A program made the position numbers and the translations under genes. Source: Gordonia phthalatica (lineage in GTDB: Bacteria > Actinomycetota > Actinomycetes > Mycobacteriales > Mycobacteriaceae). From it: a stretch of 64,000 nt of DNA. The notes under the pieces were generated by a model. That model ran no database searches. It was not told where the DNA came from and saw only the letters and a list, made by a program, of their open reading frames with translations. Shown here one piece after another: positions 56,095 through 64,000 of this stretch; within the stretch, counting starts at the first letter, position 1, and each line of letters opens with the position of its first letter. The stretch covers positions 2,170,001-2,234,000 of the forward strand of contig NZ_CP011853.1 of assembly GCF_001305675.1 (NCBI RefSeq). Reading direction: 5' to 3'.

Positions 56095-57771
56095 ATGACC
56101 GAGTCCGATCGTTCGCCCAGTAGCAGTGTCGAGTTCTCGAACATGCAGCAGCGCGTCGACAGTCTCACCGTGCGCAACGGAAAACTGACCGAACTGCTCA
56201 AAGAGTCGCGACAGCAGCTCATCGCCCTCCGCGAGGAGGTCGACAACCTCGGTCAGCCGCCCAGCGGTTACGGCGTCCTGCTGCACGTCTGCGACGACGG
56301 CACCGTCGACGCGTTCACCTCGGGTCGCAAGATGCGTCTGACGCTGTCCCCGAACATCGACCCGACCGCGCTGCACCGCGGTCAGTCGCTGCGCCTCAAC
56401 GAGGCGCTCACCGTCGTCGAGGCCCTCGGCTTCGACACCGTGGGCGAGATCAGCACGCTTCGCGAGGTCCTCGCGGACGGCAAGCGCGCGTTGGTCGTCG
56501 GGCACAGCGACGAGGAGCGGATCGTTCAACTGGCGCAGCCGCTGATGTCGGTCGACGACGGCGGCGAGAGCACGCGGCGACTCCGCCCGGGCGATTCCCT
56601 GATGATCGACCCGAAGGCCGGCTATGCCCTGGAGCGCATTCCGAAGGCCGAGGTCGAAGACCTTGTCCTGGAAGAGGTCCCCGACGTCGACTACGAGGAC
56701 ATCGGTGGTCTGCGCAGGCAGATCGAACAGATCCGCGACGCCGTCGAACTGCCGTTCCTGCACAAGGAACTGTTCCACGAGTACTCACTGCGGCCGCCGA
56801 AGGGCGTGCTGCTGTACGGCCCTCCCGGAAACGGAAAGACGCTCATCGCCAAGGCCGTCGCCAACTCCCTGGCACGCAAGATCGCGGAGGCGCAGGGCGA
56901 CGACGCGCACGAGGCCAAGTCGTACTTCTTGAACATCAAGGGCCCCGAACTCCTCAACAAGTTCGTCGGCGAGACCGAACGGCACATCCGCCTGATCTTC
57001 CAGCGGGCACGCGAGAAGGCCTCCGAGGGCACCCCGGTCATCGTCTTCTTCGACGAGATGGACTCGATCTTCCGCACCCGCGGATCCGGCGTCTCGTCGG
57101 ACGTCGAGACCACCGTCGTGCCGCAGCTGCTCAGCGAGATCGACGGCGTGGAGGGCCTGGAGAACGTCATCGTGATCGGCGCCTCCAACCGCGAGGACAT
57201 GATCGACCCCGCGATCCTGCGCCCGGGCCGCCTGGACGTCAAGATCAAGATCGAGCGTCCGGACGCGGAGTCGGCCGTCGACATCTTCTCCAAGTATCTG
57301 GTGCCCGACCTGCCGCTGCACCCGGACGACCTCGCCGAGTTCGACGGCGACCGCCAGGCCTGCGTCAACGGCATGATCCAGCGCGTGGTGGAGCGGATGT
57401 ACGCCGAGACCGACGACAACCGGTTCCTCGAGGTCACCTACGCCAACGGCGACAAGGAGATCATGTACTTCAAGGACTTCAACTCGGGAGCGATGATCCA
57501 GAACATCGTCGACCGGGCGAAGAAGTACGCGATCAAGTCGTTCCTCGACACCGGGCAGACGGGCCTGCGGATCACGCATCTGCTGGACTCGATCCTCGAC
57601 GAGTTCTCCGAGAACGAGGACCTGCCGAACACGACGAACCCGGACGACTGGGCTCGGATCTCCGGCAAGAAGGGCGAGCGGATCGTCTACATCCGGACCC
57701 TCGTGACCGGCAAGACGGGCGGTGCCAGCCGCGCCATCGACACGGAATCGAACACCGGCCAGTACCTCTGA
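56095..57771 (+). CDS. mpa: Proteasomal ATPase Mpa/ARC
   Basis: AAA+ ring ATPase that captures pupylated proteins, unfolds them and feeds the 20S core. 558 aa: an N-terminal coiled coil (about 15-50) for Pup binding, two OB-fold domains, then the AAA module with Walker A GPPGNGKT, Walker B VIVFFDEMD and arginine-finger region RPGRLDVKI. The C-terminus is GQYL, the docking tail with penultimate Tyr that opens the proteasome gate. AGGAGG lies four bases before the ATG. Confidence 0.97.
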   Translation: MTESDRSPSSSVEFSNMQQRVDSLTVRNGKLTELLKESRQQLIALREEVDNLGQPPSGYGVLLHVCDDGTVDAFTSGRKMRLTLSPNIDPTALHRGQSLRLNEALTVVEALGFDTVGEISTLREVLADGKRALVVGHSDEERIVQLAQPLMSVDDGGESTRRLRPGDSLMIDPKAGYALERIPKAEVEDLVLEEVPDVDYEDIGGLRRQIEQIRDAVELPFLHKELFHEYSLRPPKGVLLYGPPGNGKTLIAKAVANSLARKIAEAQGDDAHEAKSYFLNIKGPELLNKFVGETERHIRLIFQRAREKASEGTPVIVFFDEMDSIFRTRGSGVSSDVETTVVPQLLSEIDGVEGLENVIVIGASNREDMIDPAILRPGRLDVKIKIERPDAESAVDIFSKYLVPDLPLHPDDLAEFDGDRQACVNGMIQRVVERMYAETDDNRFLEVTYANGDKEIMYFKDFNSGAMIQNIVDRAKKYAIKSFLDTGQTGLRITHLLDSILDEFSENEDLPNTTNPDDWARISGKKGERIVYIRTLVTGKTGGASRAIDTESNTGQYL

Positions 57772-57786
57772 GGCGCGCTCGCCGGT

Positions 57787-57830
57787 CCGCCGACGGACGG
57801 TCTGCCGGCCGCAGCGGCGACGGTCGGCGG
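57787..57830 (+). terminator. Possible terminator after mpa
   Basis: Eight-base stem CCGCCGAC/GTCGGCGG around a 28-base GC-rich region that can fold further. Weak case. The rest of 57772-57908 holds only the next promoter. Confidence 0.35.
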
Positions 57831-57894
57831 GTAGAAAACGGGGGATTCCGGCACGCGGGTCATTCCCTTGGCCGATGAGCCGGTCATGACTGGA

Positions 57895-57900
57895 TAGAGT
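57895..57900 (+). promoter_or_regulatory. -10 box of FHA-ABC gene (TAGAGT)
   Basis: TAGAGT eight bases before ATG 57909 with no ribosome site. Confidence 0.5.
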
Positions 57901-57908
57901 GATCGGCG

Positions 57909-60572
57909 ATGAACACGTCAATGATCACCCCGCTGCGAGTGCACGTCGCCCAGGCCCGACCCCTCGTGGTGCGGACCTCACCGGCGACGCTCGGACGCAC
58001 GCCGGACAACGACGTGGTGGTCAACCACCCGTTGGTCTCGCGCGTCCACCTCGCCTTCGAGTGGGCACAGGGTTGGAGTGTCGTCGACCGGGGGAGCACG
58101 AACGGGTTCTTCGTCGACGGCGTCAAGCAGACTTCGGTGCGCGTGGACCGCCCGATCGCGATCCGGGTGGGCGACGCCGCCACCGGTCCGCTGATCGAAC
58201 TGTCACCGCAGCCGCCCGTCCAGCGGACCCCGCCGACGCAGACGCCGCCGCCTGCGCAGCAGACGATGGTCGCCCCGGCGTCGCAGCCGACGCCGATCCA
58301 GCGCCCGCAGGCACCGCAACCGCCCCAGGCGCGACCGCAACGCCAGCAGGGGCAGCGGCCCCCGCAGAATCCGGCTGGCCCGCCGAGCGGTCCCTCCCGT
58401 CCCGCGCCGCGCCCGGGGCGGCCTGCGCCGTCGACCGCACCGATCGGCGCGCAGCAGCCGCCCGGCGGCTACCGTCAGGCGCCCCCGCGCTTCGGGGCGC
58501 TCCCGGACGCTCCCCACCTGGCGGCACTGCACCAGAACGCCTCCGCGGTCTACGAGGTACCGGGTGAACTCCGGCATCGCGAGACCATCTCCCTGAAGGG
58601 CGTGCAGACCATCGGTCGCACCCCAGACAACGACATCGTCGTCAGCGACGTGCTGGCCTCCCGTCACCACGCGCGGATGACGAGCACACCGCAGGGCATG
58701 CTGCTGGAGGACCTCGGCAGCGTCAACGGCACGTTCGTCAACGGTCAGCGGGTGATGGCCCATCGCCTCAGCGAGAGCGACGTCGTCACGATCGGTAACT
58801 CCGACTTCGTGCTCAGCGGCGGCCAACTGGTCCGCGGCCGCCCGCAGGCCCAGGTGGCAGGCGGTCTCCGCGTGGACGGGGTCGGCCTGACCGTGGACGG
58901 CGGCAAGCAACTCCTCAACGACATCTCGTTCACCGCGGCACCCGGCACCTTGACCGCCATCATCGGCCCGTCCGGCGCAGGCAAGTCGACGGTGTCGAAG
59001 ATCGTCGCGGGCCTGAACACCCCGACGGTCGGCGTCGTGACCTTCGAGGACCGCGGCGTCCACAGCGAATACGAGGCTCTCCGCTCCCGCATCGGCATGG
59101 TCCCGCAGGACGACGTCCTGCACCGCAAGCTCACGCTGCGCCAGGCGCTGCGGTACGCCGCAGAACTCCGTCTGCCCGCCGACCTCTCGACCAGCGACCG
59201 CGACGAGGTCATCGACGGCGTCCTGTCCGAGCTGCAGCTCACCGAACACGTCGACACCCGCGTCGACAAACTGTCCGGCGGCCAACGCAAACGCGCCTCC
59301 GTCGCGATGGAACTGCTGACCGGCCCGTCGCTGCTGATCCTCGACGAACCGACCTCCGGCCTGGACCCGGCGCTCGACCAGCAGGTCATGAAGACGCTGC
59401 GTCGCCTCGCCGACGCCGGCCGCGTGGTCCTTGTCGTCACCCACTCGGTGGCCTACCTCGGCCTCTGCGACCAGGTCCTGCTTCTGGCACCCGGCGGCAA
59501 GACCTCCTTCTGCGGCGCACCGAACGACGTCGCCACGGAGATGGGCACTTCCGACTGGGCCGAGATCTTCAGCTACGTCGCCGACAAGCCCGACCAGGCC
59601 TGGGCCCAATACCGACAACGCCACCCGCACACCGCGCCGCCACCGCAGGCCCCGCAGTCCACCACGCCGGCCACGGTGCCGAAGATGGGACTGCTGCGGC
59701 AGACGAGCACCGTCGCCCGCCGACAGGTCCGCCTGGTGTGGGCCGACACCGGCTACCTGGTGGTGCTGCTGCTGATGCCGGTGGTGCTGGGTCTGCTGAC
59801 GCTGGTGATCCCCGGCGACAAGGGCTTCAGCCGAGCCATCCTGCCGCCGACCAACAATTACGTCCCACCGAAGGATCCCGGCGAGGCCCTCCAGATCCTG
59901 ACCGTCCTCGTGATCGGTGCCGCGTTCATGGGTACCGCCCTGGCCGTCCGCGATCTGGTGGGCGAGCGGGGAATCTTCGAGCGGGAGCGGGCCGTCGGCC
60001 TCCGCCCGGGCGCCTACCTGACCGCGAAGGTCGTCGTCTTCTCGCTGATGTCGGTGATCCAGGTCGGCATCATGTTCGCGATCACCTACGCCCTGCGCGC
60101 CATGCCGCAGGCTGCGGACATCGTCAAGACGGGCGAGGACGAACCGCTGATCCCGCCCGCCGTGACCCTGTTCATCGCGGTGGCCGCGCTCGCCTGCGTC
60201 AGTGTCCTGGTGGGCCTGGCGATCTCCGCCGCGGTGAAGTCCACCGAGCAGACCATGCCGCCGCTGGTGATCGTGGTGATGGTCCAGCTGGTCCTGTCCG
60301 GCGGTCTGTTCGCGATCGGGTCGGCGTTCGTCAAGCCGATCACCTGGCTGTTCCCGACGTACTGGGGTTACACGAACGCCGCGCAGGCGGTGAACATCCC
60401 GTGGATCGCCGACCAGGTTCCGCAGGTGAAACCCGACGAGGACGGCACCGTGATGTATTCGCTGTGGGAGCCGTCGCTGATGCACGCGGTGATCAGCTAC
60501 GCGGCGCTCGCCGCCATCGCTCTGGTCCTGACCGGGTTCATCTTCTCGCGGCTGCGACTGAAGCGACGCTGA
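57909..60572 (+). CDS. ABC transporter with two FHA domains (Rv1747-like)
   Basis: 887 aa single-chain half transporter. FHA1 (about 12-98; GRTPDNDVVVNHPLVSRVHL and STNG) and FHA2 (about 214-303; GRTPDNDIVVSDVLASRHHA and SVNGT) both keep the Arg, Ser, His and Asn that bind phosphothreonine. A Pro/Gln-rich linker (about 100-205) joins them. The ATPase has Walker A GPSGAGKST (353-361), signature LSGGQRKRAS and Walker B LLILDEP. Six ABC2-type membrane segments complete it (about 615-885). Rv1747 exports envelope lipids and is controlled by PknF; similar kinase control is likely here. Confidence 0.93.
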   Translation: MNTSMITPLRVHVAQARPLVVRTSPATLGRTPDNDVVVNHPLVSRVHLAFEWAQGWSVVDRGSTNGFFVDGVKQTSVRVDRPIAIRVGDAATGPLIELSPQPPVQRTPPTQTPPPAQQTMVAPASQPTPIQRPQAPQPPQARPQRQQGQRPPQNPAGPPSGPSRPAPRPGRPAPSTAPIGAQQPPGGYRQAPPRFGALPDAPHLAALHQNASAVYEVPGELRHRETISLKGVQTIGRTPDNDIVVSDVLASRHHARMTSTPQGMLLEDLGSVNGTFVNGQRVMAHRLSESDVVTIGNSDFVLSGGQLVRGRPQAQVAGGLRVDGVGLTVDGGKQLLNDISFTAAPGTLTAIIGPSGAGKSTVSKIVAGLNTPTVGVVTFEDRGVHSEYEALRSRIGMVPQDDVLHRKLTLRQALRYAAELRLPADLSTSDRDEVIDGVLSELQLTEHVDTRVDKLSGGQRKRASVAMELLTGPSLLILDEPTSGLDPALDQQVMKTLRRLADAGRVVLVVTHSVAYLGLCDQVLLLAPGGKTSFCGAPNDVATEMGTSDWAEIFSYVADKPDQAWAQYRQRHPHTAPPPQAPQSTTPATVPKMGLLRQTSTVARRQVRLVWADTGYLVVLLLMPVVLGLLTLVIPGDKGFSRAILPPTNNYVPPKDPGEALQILTVLVIGAAFMGTALAVRDLVGERGIFERERAVGLRPGAYLTAKVVVFSLMSVIQVGIMFAITYALRAMPQAADIVKTGEDEPLIPPAVTLFIAVAALACVSVLVGLAISAAVKSTEQTMPPLVIVVMVQLVLSGGLFAIGSAFVKPITWLFPTYWGYTNAAQAVNIPWIADQVPQVKPDEDGTVMYSLWEPSLMHAVISYAALAAIALVLTGFIFSRLRLKRR

Positions 60573-60645
60573 TGTCGGACGTGTCCGGGTCGTCCCTGTG
60601 AGAACTTCGCGGTGGGGACCCCGACACGGCCCCGACGCGGGTCTC

Positions 60646-60651
60646 TAGGCT
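60646..60651 (+). promoter_or_regulatory. -10 box of dop (TAGGCT)
   Basis: TAGGCT six bases before ATG 60658. Confidence 0.5.
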
Positions 60652-60657
60652 GGATGC

Positions 60658-62160
60658 ATGGAGCGCATCATCGGAACCGAAGTCGAGTACGGCATCTCGG
60701 CGCCGGGAGACCCGTCCGCCAACCCGATCATGACCTCGACGCAGGCCGTCCTGGCCTACGCCGCCGCCGCGAAGGTGCCGCGCCGCGACAACCGCACGCG
60801 GTGGGACTACGAGGTCGAGTCGCCGATGCGCGACGCGCGCGGCTTCGACCTCGGACGCAGCGGGGGACCGGCCCCGATCATCGACGCCGACGAGATCGGC
60901 GCCGCCAACATGATCCTCACCAACGGTGCCCGCCTGTACGTGGATCACGCGCATCCCGAGTACTCCGCCCCCGAGGTGGTGGACCCCTTCGACGCCGTCG
61001 TGTGGGACAAGGCGGGCGAACGGGTGATGGAGGAGGCCGCGCGCTACGTCGCGAGCGTTCCCGGAGCCCCGAAGCTGCAGTTGTACAAGAACAACATCGA
61101 CGGCAAGGGCGCGTCGTACGGCACGCACGAGAACTACCTGATGCGCCGCGACACACCGTTCGACTCGATCATCGTCGGCCTGATGCCCTTCTTCGCCTCG
61201 CGCCAAGTGATCTGCGGTTCCGGCCGCGTGGGCATCGGTCAGCGCGGTGAGGAGCCCGGCTACCAGCTGTCGCAGCGCGCCGACTACATCGAGGTGGAGG
61301 TGGGCCTCGAGACCACCCTCAAGCGCGGCATCATCAACACTCGCGACGAACCACACGCGGATCCGGAGAAGTACCGCCGTCTGCACGTCATCATCGGTGA
61401 CGCGAACCTCGCCGAGACCGCCACCTACCTCAAGGTCGGCACCACCTCGCTCGTCCTCGACCTGATCGAGGCCGGCGTCGACCTCTCCGACCTCGCGCTC
61501 GCGTGGCCGGTCGACGCCGTCCACACCATCAGCCACGATCCGACGCTCCGAGCGACCGTCGCACTGGAGAACGGTCGCGAGATGACCGGCCTCGCGCTGC
61601 AGCGCGAGTACCTGGACCGCGCCCAGAAGTTCCACGACGCCCACCGCAGCGACGACGAACGCGCCGCACACGTCCTGGCCACCTGGGCGGACGTTCTGGA
61701 CATGCTCGAGCGCGATCCGATGGAATGCGCCGACCTGCTCGACTGGCCGGCCAAGCTCCGGCTCCTGGAGGGCTTCCGTAACCGCGAGGGGCTGTCGTGG
61801 TCCGCGTCGCGCCTGCATCTGATCGACCTGCAGTACTCCGACGTCCGCCTCGACAAGGGGCTCTACAACCGCCTCGTCGCCCGCGGCTCCATGCAGCGGA
61901 TGACCACCGAGGAGCAGGTGATGCGGGCCGTCGAGACGCCTCCTACCAGCACCCGCGCCTACTTCCGCGGTGAAGCGGTCCGCCGCTTCGGCGCCGACGT
62001 CGCCGCCGCCAGCTGGGACTCGGTGATCTTCGACCTCGGGACGGACTCGTTGGTCCGCATCCCGATGCTCGAACCGCTCCGCGGCACTCGAGCCCACGTC
62101 GGCGACCTGCTCGACACCGCGCAGTCCGCGGCGGAGCTGGTGGACAAGCTGACCTCGTAG
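60658..62160 (+). CDS. dop: Depupylase/deamidase Dop
   Basis: Carboxylate-amine-ligase-like enzyme of 500 aa that removes Pup from proteins and, where Pup ends in Gln, deamidates it. Start MERIIGTEVEYGIS and later LILTNGARLYVDHAHPEYSAPE and KNNIDGKGASYGTHENYL carry the ATP, metal and catalytic acids of the PafA/Dop fold. The extra loop after about residue 40 (AKVPRRDNRTRWDYEVESPM) is typical of Dop rather than PafA. Pup in this genome already ends in Glu, so deamidation looks unnecessary. pup follows 121 bases later. Confidence 0.95.
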   Translation: MERIIGTEVEYGISAPGDPSANPIMTSTQAVLAYAAAAKVPRRDNRTRWDYEVESPMRDARGFDLGRSGGPAPIIDADEIGAANMILTNGARLYVDHAHPEYSAPEVVDPFDAVVWDKAGERVMEEAARYVASVPGAPKLQLYKNNIDGKGASYGTHENYLMRRDTPFDSIIVGLMPFFASRQVICGSGRVGIGQRGEEPGYQLSQRADYIEVEVGLETTLKRGIINTRDEPHADPEKYRRLHVIIGDANLAETATYLKVGTTSLVLDLIEAGVDLSDLALAWPVDAVHTISHDPTLRATVALENGREMTGLALQREYLDRAQKFHDAHRSDDERAAHVLATWADVLDMLERDPMECADLLDWPAKLRLLEGFRNREGLSWSASRLHLIDLQYSDVRLDKGLYNRLVARGSMQRMTTEEQVMRAVETPPTSTRAYFRGEAVRRFGADVAAASWDSVIFDLGTDSLVRIPMLEPLRGTRAHVGDLLDTAQSAAELVDKLTS

Positions 62161-62281
62161 ACATCCTTGTCGGCGGACGTCGCGGAGTCGTTGCGCAGCA
62201 GCGCGACTCGCGGCAGAACCGAACCCCGCGCGCGGCGCGACGGTAGGGTTGAATCACACACTCTCTTCACAGGAGGCGAAC

Positions 62282-62473
62282 ATGGCGCAGGAGCAGACCA
62301 AGCGCGGTGGCGGCAGCGACGACGACGATGCCGTCGGCGGTGGCGCTGCCGGTCAGGAACGGCGCGAGAAGCTCACCGGCGAGACCGACGACCTGCTCGA
62401 CGAGATCGACGACGTGCTGGAGAAGAACGCCGAAGACTTCGTTCGCGCTTATGTCCAGAAGGGCGGCGAATGA
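62282..62473 (+). CDS. pup: Prokaryotic ubiquitin-like protein Pup
   Basis: Small disordered protein tag of 63 aa joined through its C-terminal Glu to lysines of proteins destined for the proteasome. It is Gly/Asp-rich at the start; the helical part LDEIDDVLEKNAEDFVRAYV binds Mpa. It ends QKGGE, codons GGC GGC GAA TGA, not the GGQ of M. tuberculosis. ATG with AGGAGG five bases upstream. Its stop overlaps the prcB start (ATGA), so tag and protease are co-translated. Confidence 0.97.
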   Translation: MAQEQTKRGGGSDDDDAVGGGAAGQERREKLTGETDDLLDEIDDVLEKNAEDFVRAYVQKGGE

Positions 62474-63321
62474 TCGCCGTCCCCGGCGAGGCGGGATCCG
62501 GCGGCATCTCGTCGTTCACCGAATATCTCCGTGTCCACGCACCGGAGCGGCTCCCGCACAATCTCATCGGCAACGGAGCCGGGCCGATCAGCGCTGAGCA
62601 GATCCCGCACGGCACCACGATCGTGGCCATCAGCTATCCCGGCGGCGTCATCCTCGCCGGCGACCGGCGCGCCACGATGGGCAATCTGATCGCCACGCGC
62701 GACGTCCAGAAGGTGTACGTCACCGACGAGTACTCGGCGGCCGGCATCGCAGGCACCGCGGGCATCGCGATCGAGATGGTCCGCCTGTTCACCGTCGAAC
62801 TGGAGCACTACGAGAAGATCGAGGGCGTCCAACTGACCCTGGACGGCAAGGTCGCACGACTGGCGTCGATGGTCCGCAGCAACCTCGGGGCCGCCATGCA
62901 GGGCCTCGCCGCGATTCCGCTGCTCGTCGGCTTCGACGCCGAGGGCGACCCCGGTGACCGGGGGCGGATCTTCTCCTTCGACGTGGCGGGTTCGCGCCAT
63001 GAGGAGACCGGCGGGTACGAGGCCATCGGTTCCGGCTCGGTGTTCGCCAAGTCGTCGATGAAGAAGCTCTTCCGCAGCACGCTGTCGGCGTCCGAAGCAC
63101 TGAGCGTGGCCGTCGAGGCCCTGTACGACGCCGCCGACGACGACTCCGCCACCGGCGGCCCGGACCTGGTCCGCCGGATCTTCCCGACCGCGGTCCGCGT
63201 GAGCGCCGAGGGTGCCGTCGTGGTCGACGAGCAGGAGATCGCCGACGCGGCCGAGGCCGTCATCGCCCGACGTCGCGCGGCGAGCTCGGAGTCGGCCGAA
63301 GCACCGGGGGAGCAGGCATGA
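62470..63321 (+). CDS. prcB: Proteasome beta subunit
   Basis: Catalytic subunit of the 20S core. 283 aa with a propeptide of 48 residues; cleavage before Thr49 (PHG/TTIVAISYPGG) would free the nucleophile. GDRRATMGNLIA carries the Lys-like and structural residues that follow. The C-terminal tail is Ala/Glu-rich. Start ATG inside the pup stop; stop overlaps prcA (ATGA). Confidence 0.96.
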   Translation: MIAVPGEAGSGGISSFTEYLRVHAPERLPHNLIGNGAGPISAEQIPHGTTIVAISYPGGVILAGDRRATMGNLIATRDVQKVYVTDEYSAAGIAGTAGIAIEMVRLFTVELEHYEKIEGVQLTLDGKVARLASMVRSNLGAAMQGLAAIPLLVGFDAEGDPGDRGRIFSFDVAGSRHEETGGYEAIGSGSVFAKSSMKKLFRSTLSASEALSVAVEALYDAADDDSATGGPDLVRRIFPTAVRVSAEGAVVVDEQEIADAAEAVIARRRAASSESAEAPGEQA

Positions 63322-64000
63322 CCTTTCCGTATTACGCGAGCGCCGAGCAGATCATGCGCGACCGCTCGGAGCTCGCCCGCAAGGGCATTGCGCGCGGTCG
63401 TTCGGTCGTCGCCCTCACCTACGCCGACGGCGTGCTGTTCGTCGCACACAATCCGTCGAACACGCTCCGCAAGGTCAGCGAGATCTACGACCGCCTCGGC
63501 TTCGCCGCGGTCGGCAAGTACAACGAGTTCGAGAGCCTGCGACGTGCGGGCATCCAGATGGCCGACCTCCGCGGCTACAGCTACGACCGCGCCGACGTCA
63601 CCGGACTGTCCCTGGCCAGCGCCTACGCCAACACTCTCGGCGCCGTGTTCACCGAACAGGCCAAGCCCTACGAGGTGGAACTGTGCGTCGGCGAAGTGGC
63701 CCAGCCCGGACGCACCACCGACTCGCAGCTGTACCGCATCGGCTACGACGGCTCCATCGTCGACGAGAAGTCGTTCATCGTGATGGGCGGAGCCACCGAG
63801 CCGATCAACGCGGCGATGAAGGACTCGTACGAGTCCGGGCTGCCCCTGGCCGCCGCCCTCCGCGTCGCCGTCGCCGCCCTGTCGACTCCCACCGAGACAG
63901 GGAACGGCGACAAGGAGGCCACCGCGGTGGCGCTGACCGCCGCCGACGTCGAGGTGGCCGTCCTCGACCGCAATCGCCCGCGGCGAGCGTTCAAGCGCAT
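63318..64000 (+). CDS. prcA: Proteasome alpha subunit, 3' end outside window
   Basis: Structural ring subunit that gates the core and contacts Mpa. The first 227 residues are present: MTFPYYASAEQIMRDRSELARKGIARGRSVVAL, then FVAHNPSNTLRKVSEIYDRLGFAAVGKYNEF. The N-terminus matches the gating segment, and no Thr nucleophile is expected. Start ATG overlaps the prcB stop. The reading frame is still open at the last base. Confidence 0.95.
   Translation, partial: MTFPYYASAEQIMRDRSELARKGIARGRSVVALTYADGVLFVAHNPSNTLRKVSEIYDRLGFAAVGKYNEFESLRRAGIQMADLRGYSYDRADVTGLSLASAYANTLGAVFTEQAKPYEVELCVGEVAQPGRTTDSQLYRIGYDGSIVDEKSFIVMGGATEPINAAMKDSYESGLPLAAALRVAVAALSTPTETGNGDKEATAVALTAADVEVAVLDRNRPRRAFKR

Overview
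The window looks like chromosome of a high-GC, mycolic-acid actinobacterium of the order Mycobacteriales, most probably Gordonia or a close relative. This is inferred from gene content and order, not from a database search. Supporting content: FAS-II enzymes (fabG1-inhA) beside a coproheme-type ferrochelatase, RipA, mycothiol ligase MshC, the Pup-proteasome set, and two long blocks in the same order as Mycobacterium tuberculosis (recalled as Rv1473-Rv1496 and Rv2141c-Rv2109c). RipB and PE/PPE genes are absent, and a sortase/SpaA pair and a DUF7373-type lipoprotein are present, which argues against Mycobacterium itself.

Left block (1-28,215): end of an ABC-F ATPase; a minus-strand insert with a class F-like sortase, its SpaA-like partner and an acyl-CoA synthetase; two cell-envelope proteins; acn with its repressor gene acnR and a perfect AcnR-type operator; then ripA, moxR, a DUF58 gene and a VWA gene; fabG1-inhA-hemH; a DUF3097 gene and a divergent unknown; a SatD-like regulator with a membrane partner behind two tandem palindromes; a TVP38-type membrane protein; and mutA-mutB-meaB for methylmalonyl-CoA mutase.

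Middle accessory region (28,216-38,400): nested insertion sequences (an IS630 next to an IS110 split by an IS256, with a candidate bridge-RNA region), broken REP-like repeats and gene fragments. Beyond them lies a small dehalogenation-themed cluster: a deiodinase-like thioredoxin-fold protein, a haloalkane dehalogenase with a C-terminal frameshift, and a divergent Crp/Fnr regulator with a Crp-like palindrome between them. A lower-GC membrane protein gene, an MspA-like porin remnant and IS3/IS481 scraps follow, up to a tRNA-Leu gene. This region sits exactly where the two M. tuberculosis-like blocks join.

Right block (38,402-64,000): tRNA-Leu, M20 peptidase, PEBP protein, pyrD, a lipoprotein, uppP, histidine phosphatase, DUF3090, SCO1664-type protein, mshC, PAC2 protein, metH, a HAD phosphatase, hisE-hisG, thioesterase, trmI, mpa, a two-FHA ABC transporter, dop, pup, prcB and the start of prcA. 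The last six form the protein-tagging and proteasome system. Pup already ends in Gly-Gly-Glu, so Dop is predicted to act here only as a depupylase.

At least fifteen genes have a TAnnnT box 6-9 bases before the start codon and no Shine-Dalgarno sequence, so leaderless transcripts appear common. Several gene ends carry long perfect hairpins.
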